DNA of 64,000 bases from the NCBI RefSeq assembly GCF_008086595.1, contig NZ_RXYA01000005.1, positions 62,001 to 126,000 on the forward strand, written 5' to 3'. Of the stretch, positions 52,988 through 62,417 are shown in pieces (position 1 is the first letter of the stretch; each line of letters starts with the position of its first letter). Made by a program: the position numbers and the translations under genes. The notes under the pieces were generated by a model. That model ran no database searches. It was not told the origin of the DNA and was given only the letters and a program-made list of their open reading frames with translations. Origin of the DNA: Acetobacterium paludosum. GTDB lineage: Bacteria; Bacillota; Clostridia; Eubacteriales; Eubacteriaceae.

Positions 52988-54421
52988 TTAAACCAAAAAT
53001 GCTTTATATCCTTTATAACACATATACACATCGACTTTTGATGCCAATTCAAAGGGTGCATGCATACTTAATAAAGCGGGCCCGCAATCCAGCACATCCA
53101 TACCATATTTTGCTAATATATAGGCGATGGTCCCTCCGCCGCCAAGATCCACGCGGCCAAGTTCACCCATTTGCCAAACCACACCTGCATTATCCAATGT
53201 TTTTCTCATTTTTCCCATAAACTCTGCATGAGCGTCATTTGAACCGGATTTACCACGCGATCCGCCATATTTCGAAAGGACAATTCCTTTTCCAATATAC
53301 GGTGCATTATTCTTATCGTGTGTTCCTGAAAAATTCGGATCGACACCAGCCGTAACATCTGCAGAAAGCATTTCTGAATTCATTAAACAACGCCGAACCA
53401 CCATTTCTGGTTTCTCAATATTCATAAGATCAATCATTTCTGCAACAGAATTTTCAAAAAAGAGAGAATGCATACCGGTATTTCCGCAGCTCCCGATTTC
53501 TTCTTTATCTGCTAGAATAACACAAAGTGTTCGTTTAGGATTATCACGTTCAAGTATTGCCTTGAGTGCTGTATATGCGCAGATTCGATCATCCTGACCG
53601 TAACTGCCCACCAAACTTTCATCAAAGCCCACATTACGCGCAGCTCCTGCCGGAACGACTTCTAATTCTGCTGTTGCAAAATCTTCCTCTACCATACCAT
53701 ATTTTTCGTGAAGAATATTTAAAATATTTAGCTTCACACCTTCTTTAAGATCCTTCTCCTTATAAGGCTGACTTCCAACGATAATATTCAATCCTTCTCC
53801 GGTTATGCCTTCATTCATTTTTTTTGCATTTTGCTCCTGAGATAGATGGGGTAATAAATCAGTGATACAAAAAACAGGATCCGTCAGTGCTTCACCGATC
53901 GAAAGATTAATGGTTTCCCCATCTTTTTTAACCACCGTTCCATGCATTGCCAACGGTATGGTAACCCAATGATATTTTTTTATGCCGCCATAGTAATGGG
54001 TCTTGAAAAAAGCCATATCATCACTTTCATAAAGAGGTGTGGGTTTTAAATCCAAACGGGGCGCATCAATATGAGCGCCTACAATAGCCATGCCGTTTTC
54101 AATCGAGTCTGTACCAGCAATAAATAATACGATCGTTTTTCCCTTGTGCACCATATAAATTTTATCACCAGCTATAATTTTACCACTTTTTTTGTAATCA
54201 TCCAGTGGTTTAAATCCAGCTTTCTCTGCCATTTTTATACTGATTTCCACACATTGCCGTTCGGTTTTTCCACTTGTCAGGTATGAAAGGTACTCATCAC
54301 TGATTACCTTCATTTTATGCGTTTCCTCTTCATCTAAATCATTCCATGCAATTTCCCATTTTTTTGTCAGCTGTTCCTGCAGCAATATTCCTGGTGTTTT
54401 TTCTTTTTCCTCAGTACTCAT
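52988..54421 (-). CDS. M18 family aminopeptidase
   Basis: About 477 residues. Zinc ligands appear in VGAHIDAPRLDLKPTPLYE (His and Asp), the catalytic DKEEIGSCGNTGMHS, and the late His in LLSMHAPFELASK. M18 enzymes are large dodecameric aspartyl/general aminopeptidases acting on peptides in the cytosol. GGGAG precedes GTG at 54424 and ATG at 54421; the exact start is uncertain by one codon. It follows the DUF896 fusion gene by 17-20 bp and is probably cotranscribed with it. Confidence 0.93.
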   Translation of the reverse strand: MSTEEKEKTPGILLQEQLTKKWEIAWNDLDEEETHKMKVISDEYLSYLTSGKTERQCVEISIKMAEKAGFKPLDDYKKSGKIIAGDKIYMVHKGKTIVLFIAGTDSIENGMAIVGAHIDAPRLDLKPTPLYESDDMAFFKTHYYGGIKKYHWVTIPLAMHGTVVKKDGETINLSIGEALTDPVFCITDLLPHLSQEQNAKKMNEGITGEGLNIIVGSQPYKEKDLKEGVKLNILNILHEKYGMVEEDFATAELEVVPAGAARNVGFDESLVGSYGQDDRICAYTALKAILERDNPKRTLCVILADKEEIGSCGNTGMHSLFFENSVAEMIDLMNIEKPEMVVRRCLMNSEMLSADVTAGVDPNFSGTHDKNNAPYIGKGIVLSKYGGSRGKSGSNDAHAEFMGKMRKTLDNAGVVWQMGELGRVDLGGGGTIAYILAKYGMDVLDCGPALLSMHAPFELASKVDVYMCYKGYKAFLV

Positions 54422-54440
54422 CACTCTGTATTCTCCCTAA

Positions 54441-55043
54441 CTAGTCTGCTTTGTTTGTTTCATCATTTGAGCCTGCCATAACTTCATGGATATTTGTTTT
54501 ATTTTTTTCTCCTGCTTCTTCAGCCACGTGATAACTCAAATCTTCACCGCCAGCTTCACCCTTTTGCTTCATCGCTGCATCCTGGGCATTTTCATAAATC
54601 CGCTCTGAATGCTCTTCTTTTAGTGAAACACTTTTTTGAGGAGATTCCTTTTTAAAGGATTCTTCTTTTTCAGCTTCATCTTTTGGGCCCGCCATAACTT
54701 CATGGATATTTGTTTTGTTTTTCTCTCCCGCTTCTTCAGCTACGTAATAACTTGAATCTTCACCGCCGGCTTCGCCTTTTTGCTTCATCGCTGCATCTTG
54801 GGCATTTTTATAAATCCGCTTGTTATCATCTTTTTCCATTTTAGTTCCTCCTTTATTTTTATCACATTGTGGTTCATCCACAATTATAATTGTATCTAAT
54901 TGATCTCGAAAGTTTTTTCTAACCGCCTGAAGATATTCAGCTCGAAGAGATTGTTGCTCTATTCGTTCTTCTTCAGTTAACGCCATTGTCTTTTTTTTAT
55001 TTGCGAGAGTATTAATTCGCTCAATTTTTTCCTTAGTTATCAT
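54441..55043 (-). CDS. DUF896 (YnzC-like) protein fused to a duplicated 44-residue module
   Basis: 200 residues. Residues 1-55 match the DUF896/UPF0291 helical hairpin (MITKEKIERINTLANKK, EEERIEQQSLRAEYLQAVR). From residue 76 and again from 148 comes a nearly identical 44-residue hydrophilic module, starting RIYKNAQDAAMKQKGEAGGE and ending KTNIHEVMAG, with only four differences. Between them is an acidic/basic linker. The second part has no family I recognise; it looks disordered and may be small-protein-like. A perfect AAAGGAGG (54847-54854) lies 7 bp before the in-frame Met69 (54839), so the C-terminal 132 residues may also be made as a separate protein. Confidence 0.8.
   Translation of the reverse strand: MITKEKIERINTLANKKKTMALTEEERIEQQSLRAEYLQAVRKNFRDQLDTIIIVDEPQCDKNKGGTKMEKDDNKRIYKNAQDAAMKQKGEAGGEDSSYYVAEEAGEKNKTNIHEVMAGPKDEAEKEESFKKESPQKSVSLKEEHSERIYENAQDAAMKQKGEAGGEDLSYHVAEEAGEKNKTNIHEVMAGSNDETNKAD
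54471..54602 (-). repeat. Coding repeat unit 2 of the 44-residue module
   Basis: 132-bp unit coding for residues 148-191 of the DUF896 fusion protein, nearly the same as 54687-54818. Confidence 0.85.
54687..54818 (-). repeat. Coding repeat unit 1 of the 44-residue module
   Basis: 132-bp unit coding for residues 76-119 of the DUF896 fusion protein; direct repeat with 54471-54602. Confidence 0.85.
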
Positions 55044-55087
55044 AAATTGTATCCTTTCTAAATTATACCATTAAAAACTGATTCTAA

Positions 55088-56404
55088 TCATATTATAATT
55101 ATTTTTTTATCACATAATCTTTGCAAACTTAATAAGATTCCCAATTTCCCATGATAATGCGTTAAGCCACCCTGAAAATAAACAATGTAAGGTTCCCGCA
55201 TGGGTGCATCAGCTGAAAGTTCAATGGAAGATCCTTGAATAAATGCTCCTGCTGCCATAATAATGGGATCCGCATATCCTGGCATATTCCATGGTTCCGG
55301 TGTTAAGTGACTGTCTACTGGGGCTGCCTCTTGAATCGCCCGGCAAAATATTTTAATCCCTTCGCCGGTGTTCAAACGCACACTTTGAATAATATCACTG
55401 CGATAATCGGTCACCTCCGGACAAACCTCGAAGCCAAGTTTTTTATAGCATGCCGCCAATAATATTGCCGATTTAATCGCCTGGGCAACAACTGTCGGTG
55501 CCAAAAACAATCCCTGCAGCAAGGTTCGATTGATTCCCAAGGTAGCTCCCGTTTCCCTGGCAATTCCAGGGGCCGACAAGCGACACGCTGCCAAGTGGAC
55601 AAGATCTGAACGACCGGCAACGTAACCGCCAGTCGGAGCCAGCCCCCCGCCTGGATTTTTTATTAATGAACCGGCAATGAGATCTGCACCGATCGATACC
55701 GGCTCAACACGATCTAAAAATTCACCATAGCAGTTATCTACAAAGACCACCACTTCTGACTTAACTGCCCGTATTTTCTTGATCATTTTTTCCATTGCAT
55801 CAAGCGTTACCGCTTTTCTCCAACTATATCCGGTGGAACGTTGCAGATAAATCATTTTCGTATTGGGGGCAATTGCCGTTAAAATCGCTTCCTCATCAAA
55901 GCTTCCATCCTCCAGTAATTCCACCTGATCATAGGTTACTCCATATTCTTTAATGGTACCGAGTCCCTGATATTTATCTTCTAACCCGATTACCGACCGG
56001 ATGGTATCATAAGGAGACCCTGTTATCGCCAATAAATGATCTCCCGGTCTCAGAACACCGTAAAGTGCCAGGGAAATGGCATGTGTTCCGGAAGAAATAT
56101 GTGGCCGAACCAAGGCATCTTCTGCTCCAAAAACATCTGCATATATTTTTTCGACAACTTCCCGGCCGATATCATCATATCCATATCCAGTGGCTACGGA
56201 AAAATGCCGTTCACTCAATCCCGCCCGCTGCATGGCCTTAATAACACGGTATTGATGAAATTCCGCCGTTAAATTCAAATCATTTAATGGCTCTACAATT
56301 TCATTTTCAATTTTTTCAACAAAATCAATCACTTCTTGCGAGATATTAAAATCTTTTTCTAAATAATCTTTAATGTCTTTTCTTTTAATCAAAAAAATAC
56401 TCAC
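55088..56404 (-). CDS. PLP-dependent methionine gamma-lyase family protein (aluminium resistance/YnbB type)
   Basis: 438 residues of the fold-type I PLP family often named aluminium resistance protein. Visible: SGTHAISLALYGVLRPGD, VFVDNCYGEF, and the PLP lysine in GSLIKNPGGGLAPTGGYVAG. The real substrate is unclear; related enzymes cleave C-S bonds. The start GTG at 56404 has only a weak A-rich site. It is 19 bp downstream of miaA, a usual arrangement (mutL-miaA-hfq-ynbB), though hfq is absent. Confidence 0.9.
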   Translation of the reverse strand: MSIFLIKRKDIKDYLEKDFNISQEVIDFVEKIENEIVEPLNDLNLTAEFHQYRVIKAMQRAGLSERHFSVATGYGYDDIGREVVEKIYADVFGAEDALVRPHISSGTHAISLALYGVLRPGDHLLAITGSPYDTIRSVIGLEDKYQGLGTIKEYGVTYDQVELLEDGSFDEEAILTAIAPNTKMIYLQRSTGYSWRKAVTLDAMEKMIKKIRAVKSEVVVFVDNCYGEFLDRVEPVSIGADLIAGSLIKNPGGGLAPTGGYVAGRSDLVHLAACRLSAPGIARETGATLGINRTLLQGLFLAPTVVAQAIKSAILLAACYKKLGFEVCPEVTDYRSDIIQSVRLNTGEGIKIFCRAIQEAAPVDSHLTPEPWNMPGYADPIIMAAGAFIQGSSIELSADAPMREPYIVYFQGGLTHYHGKLGILLSLQRLCDKKIIII

Positions 56405-56423
56405 TTTCTTTTTTTCTTTGTTA

Positions 56424-57374
56424 CTATTCGCTAATCTGTGAAGCGATCACCGCGAGGCACTCTTCCAGAAGCATTTCGATTTTCTTATCTTCACTCATTT
56501 CAATCCAGTGAATGCGTTCATCCTTGCGAAACCAGGTCATTTGTCTTTTTGCATAATGACGGGAATCCCGTTTTAAGATGGTTACTGCCTCTTCCATAGA
56601 TGCTTCTCCCCGAAGATAAGGTCCTAATTCCTTGTAACCGATGGCCTTAAGTGCCGTTAGGTTCCACTTATATCCACGATCGAGAAGCATTTGAGTTTCT
56701 TCAATTAAACCATTCTCAATCATCAGATCAATACGTCGATTAATTCGATCGTACAATACTTCTCTCGGCCATTTCAAACCAATCATCACATAATCATATG
56801 GAATTTCCTGCGTTTTTGTTTTTTCGTCAAAATATGATTTCGGCTTTCCGTTAATTTCATAAATTTCCAATGCCCGGATGACTCGATTTAAATTATTAGG
56901 ATGGACAGTTTCTGCAGTGATCGGATCCACGCTCTTTAAACGCTGGTATAGAGTTTCCCGGCCTAACATTTCTGCTTCTGCCCTCAATCTTAGCCTAATT
57001 TCTTCATTGCCATCATTTTTCTGAAAATCCCATGGCAGCGTCAGACTATTGATATACAAGCCCGTTCCGCCGACGATAATGGGAAGTTTTCCCCTTCCGA
57101 AAATAGTCTCGATGGCTTTTAATGCCGCTTTTTTAAATTTTGCAACGCTAAACTCCTCATCCGGTGAAACACAATCCACCAGATAATGGGGCACGCCCTG
57201 CATTTCTTCAGTCGTTACTTTTGCCGTTCCAATCGTCATGTATTTATAGATCTGCATGGAATCAGCCGAAATGATTTCACCATTTAGTTTTTTTGCAAGT
57301 GCCACTCCCAGGGCCGTCTTACCGCTTGCTGTCGGTCCAGCCAAGACAAGAATTCTCGGTTTATTAATAGCCAT
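56424..57374 (-). CDS. miaA: tRNA dimethylallyltransferase
   Basis: 316 residues. P-loop GPTASGKTALG near residue 14, SADSMQIYKYMTIGTAK, and the DMAPP-binding region VGGTGLYINSL. It adds a dimethylallyl group to A37 of tRNAs reading U-starting codons. Its ATG follows the mutL TGA with no gap. The mutL-miaA pair is conserved in bacteria. Confidence 0.97.
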   Translation of the reverse strand: MAINKPRILVLAGPTASGKTALGVALAKKLNGEIISADSMQIYKYMTIGTAKVTTEEMQGVPHYLVDCVSPDEEFSVAKFKKAALKAIETIFGRGKLPIIVGGTGLYINSLTLPWDFQKNDGNEEIRLRLRAEAEMLGRETLYQRLKSVDPITAETVHPNNLNRVIRALEIYEINGKPKSYFDEKTKTQEIPYDYVMIGLKWPREVLYDRINRRIDLMIENGLIEETQMLLDRGYKWNLTALKAIGYKELGPYLRGEASMEEAVTILKRDSRHYAKRQMTWFRKDERIHWIEMSEDKKIEMLLEECLAVIASQISE

Positions 57375-59417
57375 TCATATCACCCGTTTAAATAACTTCA
57401 TTAATTCATATTCCTTTAGCCGCGTGATAATGGGTCGGCCATGCGGGCAGGTAAAGGGGTTGTCCAATCGCATCAAATCTGTCAACAGTTGCTGAATTTC
57501 TGCCTGCGTAAGTGGTTGTCCACCCTTTATAGCCGCTTTACATGCCATACTGATTAATTTATTCTTTATTCTAAGTGAAACCACATTATCTGAGCCAGAA
57601 TATTCTTCATCCGTATCGCATAAATTCTCATCAATTGCACTTTTTAGTAACTCAACGGTTTGCGGTTCACCCATTAGTACCGGCACACTGCGAACCAGTA
57701 AACTATCTTCACCAAAGACATCGCATTCATAACCTATCTTTTTATAGAATGCCAAGGCATTTCTTACTCCGTCTAAATCTTTGGGCCTTATTTTAACGGG
57801 AATCGGTGTTACCAGCCCCTGGCTTGGTATTAAACCGCCCCTTTCAAAAAGTCCTGCCAACTCTTGAGTGAGAAAAGCTTCATGGGCAGCATGCTGATCA
57901 ATCAGATAAATCTCTTTTATTCCTTCTAAAAGGATATAACCATTGAACAATTGTCCGACAATTTTCATTTTTTGCAAATCCGGAAGTTTCTCCTTTTTAA
58001 TGGTCGGCGCTTGATCCCTGACTATAAACGCCTTGGTTTTTTCAAATACACTTTCGCTGTTTTTTTGATCGATCTTCGCTTCGATCAAAAGCAGCTCATT
58101 TTCATTCAAAATTTCTTGATCTTTAGCGGCTTTGCTGGAGTCATTTTTTAATCGATAACTGACGTCTTTAGCATTCGTTACGATTGGATCTATTTGGGCA
58201 ATATGAACCTGAGCTTTTTCTTCGATTTTTATCATCCGGTCATTGAAATTTGATCCAGTCTGTTTTTGCATTTTATCCCTATCGGGGGAACACTGATCAT
58301 TTTTTGTCTTCTTTTTGATAATATCAGCACTCGAATTTTCTATTTTTTTGTCTATTTCTATCTTATTGATAATTTGTGTCATTTCTTTTTCTGAAAGCTG
58401 TTCTTTTCCATCCCCAATATTCACCACTAAATTTGCTCCGCGCAAAGTTTCCCGTATTCCCTGTTTAAATAACAGACAAATTAAACTTTCATTTAATATT
58501 TTTATTTCAGTTTTGGCGGGATGGATATTAATATCGAGCATTCTGCCAGGAAGTTCTATAAAAATAATACCAAAAGGATGTTGGTGCTTCATGGTGTAAC
58601 CCATGTAGGCCTCATCCAAAGCCTGAGCTAATTGAGGATTCTTGATATAACGTCCGTTGATAAAAAATATTTGATCCTCGCGGTGATTTCGCATCATCTT
58701 AAGATTACCGATGAAACCACCCAGTTTCATGGGACTGTTTTCATAATCAACGGCAATCAGATTGTTCCCCTCTTCCCACCCATATAGCACATTTACAACA
58801 TCGATTACTTTTCCTGAACCCGGTGTATCTAAAACAGAACGCCCGTTACACTTTACCTGAAATGCAATATTCGGATGTGACAATGCAATTTTATTCATTA
58901 AATTTCGAATTAAACCTTCTTCTTTTTTATCCTTTTCCATATGTTTTCTTCGTGCCGGCGTATTATAAAAAAGATCCCAAACTTTTATTTCCGTCCCCTG
59001 GTTATAAGAACACACCCGTTGATTAATAAGCATTCCGCCTTCAAAAGAAGTAAAACTTCCCACTTCCTCATTTTCATTTCGGGTTGTCACTTGTACTCTG
59101 GCCACTGCCGAAACACTGGACAATGCTTCCCCCCGAAATCCCAGTGAATTGATGGTTTCCAAATCATCAATGGTTGTTAATTTACTGGTCGCATGCCGTT
59201 TGAAAGCTAAAGGTATTTCATTATAAGCAATCCCGCAGCCATTGTCTCTGATTACAATTTGATTTTTTCCTCCGGCTTCGATCATCACCGAGATGTGATT
59301 TGCTCCGGCATCAATTGCATTTTCAACTAATTCCTTAACCACCGAAACAGGTCGGATAATAACCTCACCGGCAGCAATTTTATTGATTGTCTCATTGTTT
59401 AACATTTTAATTTTCAT
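57375..59417 (-). CDS. mutL: DNA mismatch repair endonuclease MutL
   Basis: 680 residues. GHKL ATPase domain with ENAIDAGANHISV, RDNGCGI and GFRGEALSSVSAV; a low-complexity charged linker (about 360-490); C-terminal endonuclease domain with DQHAAHEAF, ACKAAIKGGQPLT and CPHGRP. In the endonuclease motif DQHA(x)2E(x)4E the last Glu is replaced by Gln, with Glu one residue later. The start ATG at 59417 has no Shine-Dalgarno; a TATAAT box lies 6 bp upstream, so the mRNA may be leaderless. MutS is not in the window. Confidence 0.94.
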   Translation of the reverse strand: MKIKMLNNETINKIAAGEVIIRPVSVVKELVENAIDAGANHISVMIEAGGKNQIVIRDNGCGIAYNEIPLAFKRHATSKLTTIDDLETINSLGFRGEALSSVSAVARVQVTTRNENEEVGSFTSFEGGMLINQRVCSYNQGTEIKVWDLFYNTPARRKHMEKDKKEEGLIRNLMNKIALSHPNIAFQVKCNGRSVLDTPGSGKVIDVVNVLYGWEEGNNLIAVDYENSPMKLGGFIGNLKMMRNHREDQIFFINGRYIKNPQLAQALDEAYMGYTMKHQHPFGIIFIELPGRMLDINIHPAKTEIKILNESLICLLFKQGIRETLRGANLVVNIGDGKEQLSEKEMTQIINKIEIDKKIENSSADIIKKKTKNDQCSPDRDKMQKQTGSNFNDRMIKIEEKAQVHIAQIDPIVTNAKDVSYRLKNDSSKAAKDQEILNENELLLIEAKIDQKNSESVFEKTKAFIVRDQAPTIKKEKLPDLQKMKIVGQLFNGYILLEGIKEIYLIDQHAAHEAFLTQELAGLFERGGLIPSQGLVTPIPVKIRPKDLDGVRNALAFYKKIGYECDVFGEDSLLVRSVPVLMGEPQTVELLKSAIDENLCDTDEEYSGSDNVVSLRIKNKLISMACKAAIKGGQPLTQAEIQQLLTDLMRLDNPFTCPHGRPIITRLKEYELMKLFKRVI

Positions 59418-59423
59418 AAATTT

Positions 59424-59452
59424 ATTATAGCATAAGAAAATAACACCGTCGA
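59424..59452 (-). promoter_or_regulatory. Probable promoter for mutL, giving a leaderless mRNA
   Basis: TATAAT (59424-59429), 17 bp, TCGACG (59447-59452, 4 of 6 to the -35 consensus). The expected transcription start falls on or within a few bases of the mutL ATG at 59417. Confidence 0.5.
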
Positions 59453-59469
59453 TATACCCTAATACTAAA

Positions 59470-59508
59470 AATAAAAAACAGGAGCCATCAATTGACAACT
59501 CCTGTTTT
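59470..59508 (-). terminator. Rho-independent terminator after the second lon
   Basis: AAAACAGGAG and CTCCTGTTTT form a perfect 10-bp stem, followed by TTTTTTATTTT on the minus strand, 20 bp after the lon stop. Confidence 0.85.
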
Positions 59509-59527
59509 CATTTTTACTTTTACTGTT

Positions 59528-61915
59528 TTATTTTTTCAGCATGTTTAATTGACTTTTCGGTTCCATGTTCGGTCGATTTAAAACAAGCTTAGGTTCAGGC
59601 AGTTCGATACCCAGTGCTTCTTTAAAAACATCTTCAATGCTTGAAACATACTTAAATGTCAATTCATTTCGCACTTCATCCGGAATATCAGGGACATCTC
59701 TTTCATTGTCTTTTGGTAAAAGAATCGTTTTGATCCCACTGCGTTGTGCAGCAATGACTTTTTCTTTAATTCCACCAACCGGAAGCACTTGACCGCTAAG
59801 GGTAATTTCTCCCGTCATAGAAAGCTTAGAATCGACCTGTTTTCCTAAAATAAGCGATGCCAGAGCCGTTGTCAAAGCCACTCCGGCGGAAGGCCCGTCT
59901 TTCGGCGTTGATCCCGAAGGCACATGAATATGAGTATCGTATTTAAAATAATCAAATCCATTGGCTAGTTCTCCTAAATGAGAACGAATAAGGCTCATTG
60001 CAATGGTAGCACTTTCCTGCATAACATCTCCCAGTTGACCTGTAAGTGTCAGTTTCCCACTGCCTGGCATTAGACTGGCTTCTATAAAGAGAATTTCTCC
60101 ACCCACGGTTGTCCACGCCATCCCGGTAACCACTCCCGGCTTGTTATTTTCTCCTGCTTTTTCATGTCGTCTTGTTTTATTTCCCAAAACATCGCTAAGA
60201 TTTTCGGTCGTTACAATAAATGGCAACTCAGCTGTTTTTGATACAATTTTTTCTGAAACAAACCGAGAGATTTTTGCTAATTGCTTTGTTAACCCTCGCA
60301 CTCCAGCTTCCGCTGTATAGTTTTCAATAATCGCTTCAATGGCTGTTTCTTCAATTTGAAGCATTTGATCGGTTAATCCATGCTCTTCCAATACTTTTGG
60401 CAACAGGTGATCAATGGCAATACGCTTTTTCTCTCCATTTGTGTAACTCGACAACTCTATGATTTCGGCACGGTCCAAAAGAGGAGCCGGTATGGTGCTT
60501 AAATCATTTGCTGTGGCTATGAAAAACACATCTGATAAATCATAAGGAATTTCTAAATAATGATCTGAAAACGAATTGTTTTGCTCTGGATCTAAAACTT
60601 CCAGCAACGCTGCCCCTGGATCACCTTGATTTGATATTCCCATTTTATCTATTTCATCCAGAACAAAAACTGGGTTTTTGGCTTCGGCATTACAAATTCC
60701 TTTAATAATTCGTCCCGGCATTGCTCCTAAATATGTTTTTCGATGCCCACGTATCTCAGCTTCATCACGAACACCGCCTAAGCTGGCTCTTACATATTTT
60801 CGGTCAATTGCCTCGGCAATGCTTTTCCCCAAACTTGTTTTACCCGTTCCCGGAGGTCCCACTAACAGAAGAATTGAACCCTGTTTGTCTTCTTTTAATT
60901 TCATAACCGCAAGATGTTCAATGATTCTTTTCTTCACATCATCAATTCCATAATGATGCGAATCCAGAACTTTTCGGGCATGTTCGATATCAATTTCTTT
61001 CTTTTCACTTACCCACGGCATTTCAAGCAATAAATCAAGATAATTCATGATCACATTACCCTCTCCGCTATTGGGAGGAGTATTTTCCAGCTTGTGCACT
61101 TCTTTTAGCGCAATTTTCTTTACATCTTCAGGCATATCCGATTCCAGTACGTGAGTCCGATAATCCTCATCTTCTTCAACATCCCCATCCATTTCTCCGA
61201 GTTCTGCTTTTATATTTTTAAGCTGTTCCCGAAGCATTGCTTCACGATAGGATTTGTCTTTTCTTTGAGAGTACTTTTTACTGATTTCTAATTGCAGATG
61301 CACGGAATCTTTTTCTCGTACAATATAATCAATAAAATTAAGGGTGCGTTCTTTGATGGAATCAATTTCCAATAAATCCTGTTTGCTTTTTAATGGAATG
61401 CCCATCATGGGAACGGTATATCCCATTAGTTCTTCTAATGACGGCAATCCTTCTAAAATGCTTATAAAGTATTCAGCCCCTTTAAATTTGTTGCTTAAAT
61501 CCTTCATTAGACCTTTGATGTATAGAATCATCTCTTGCTGTTCAGCTTCAGTGATATCCATAATGTCTTCTTGATCGCTATAGGATGCTGTAATTTGTTT
61601 TTCTTCAAAAGTAAAGTCATATATTTTTACACGATTAATTGTCGTAATATCAATGACGAACCCAGTATCCGATTTCTGTATATTATCAAATTTCATCAGC
61701 ACACCGATTCGAAAAAAAGAATCCGCCGTTAATTGAACTAATCCTTTGTAATCTTTTGTTGACAACCCGATAGCTAATGTATTATTCTTGACGATAAGTT
61801 CTTTGATATTGTTTCCGATATCATCGTTCACAAAAATCCGGGTGCTAATTCCAGGATAAATTACAGTCTCTGTAATCGGGATTAATGGTGCGTTTTTGAT
61901 TTCTAGTACGTTCAT
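59528..61915 (-). CDS. lon: ATP-dependent protease LonA (copy 2)
   Basis: 795 residues with the same three-part layout as copy 1: LON N-domain (about 8-205), AAA+ with GPPGTGKTS and VFVLDEIDK, and protease domain with the Ser in [10 protein letters not shown]. It is clearly divergent from copy 1 in the N-domain (LEIKNAPLIPITETVIYPGIS), so it is a paralogue, not a recent duplicate. GGAGGAAAAAA precedes the ATG. A MarR gene lies 36 bp upstream in the same transcript, suggesting stress-controlled expression. Confidence 0.95.
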   Translation of the reverse strand: MNVLEIKNAPLIPITETVIYPGISTRIFVNDDIGNNIKELIVKNNTLAIGLSTKDYKGLVQLTADSFFRIGVLMKFDNIQKSDTGFVIDITTINRVKIYDFTFEEKQITASYSDQEDIMDITEAEQQEMILYIKGLMKDLSNKFKGAEYFISILEGLPSLEELMGYTVPMMGIPLKSKQDLLEIDSIKERTLNFIDYIVREKDSVHLQLEISKKYSQRKDKSYREAMLREQLKNIKAELGEMDGDVEEDEDYRTHVLESDMPEDVKKIALKEVHKLENTPPNSGEGNVIMNYLDLLLEMPWVSEKKEIDIEHARKVLDSHHYGIDDVKKRIIEHLAVMKLKEDKQGSILLLVGPPGTGKTSLGKSIAEAIDRKYVRASLGGVRDEAEIRGHRKTYLGAMPGRIIKGICNAEAKNPVFVLDEIDKMGISNQGDPGAALLEVLDPEQNNSFSDHYLEIPYDLSDVFFIATANDLSTIPAPLLDRAEIIELSSYTNGEKKRIAIDHLLPKVLEEHGLTDQMLQIEETAIEAIIENYTAEAGVRGLTKQLAKISRFVSEKIVSKTAELPFIVTTENLSDVLGNKTRRHEKAGENNKPGVVTGMAWTTVGGEILFIEASLMPGSGKLTLTGQLGDVMQESATIAMSLIRSHLGELANGFDYFKYDTHIHVPSGSTPKDGPSAGVALTTALASLILGKQVDSKLSMTGEITLSGQVLPVGGIKEKVIAAQRSGIKTILLPKDNERDVPDIPDEVRNELTFKYVSSIEDVFKEALGIELPEPKLVLNRPNMEPKSQLNMLKK

Positions 61916-61951
61916 TTTTTTCCTCCTAATCCTCTAACCTTATGTTTTATT

Positions 61952-62365
61952 TTAAAGGATTTTATTTAGTAAAGTGATAAATTGATCCAGTTCTTCATCT
62001 GTAAGACTATTTGTAATTCGCTCAACTAAGCGTACATGTGTTTTTTCTTCAGCTCTTGCAATGGATTTGCCTTTAGGTGTTAAATAAATAAAATACACCC
62101 TGCCATCCTCTGGAGAACGTTCTCGATAAACACATCCCATTGAAATGAATTTTCCGATTAATTCAGTAATCGTCGGTTTTGAATTTTGCGTTTCCTGAGC
62201 CAGCTGACTAAACGTTACCCGATAATTCTGATCGATGATTCGCAGATAATATACCTGTTTGATTGTTATATCTCGTGCCTGACCTTCTTCATCTTCATGA
62301 AAGTCCGCCTCCATCTGAAGCAATTTTTGATAGGCCTGAAATAATTCATTTTTCTTACATGCCAT
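61952..62365 (-). CDS. MarR family transcriptional regulator
   Basis: 137 residues from the ATG at 62365 (a TTG at 62377 is also in frame). The winged-helix domain covers about residues 30-120: VTFSQLAQETQNSKPTITELIGKF (recognition helix region), GCVYRERSPEDGRVYFIYLTPKG (wing). Two Cys are present near the N-terminus and middle. It is cotranscribed with lon copy 2 and flanked upstream by palindromic operators, so it likely autoregulates the marR-lon unit. Confidence 0.92.
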   Translation of the reverse strand: MACKKNELFQAYQKLLQMEADFHEDEEGQARDITIKQVYYLRIIDQNYRVTFSQLAQETQNSKPTITELIGKFISMGCVYRERSPEDGRVYFIYLTPKGKSIARAEEKTHVRLVERITNSLTDEELDQFITLLNKIL

Positions 62366-62387
62366 AATATCACCCAACTGATTTTAT

Positions 62388-62408
62388 TAGTTAGATTTAA
62401 CCTAACTA
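62388..62408. promoter_or_regulatory. Palindromic operator in the marR leader
   Basis: TAGTTAG, seven bases, CTAACTA: a 7+7 perfect inverted repeat between the -10 box and the marR start codon, of the size MarR dimers usually bind. Confidence 0.65.
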
Positions 62409-62417
62409 CTTGATAGA

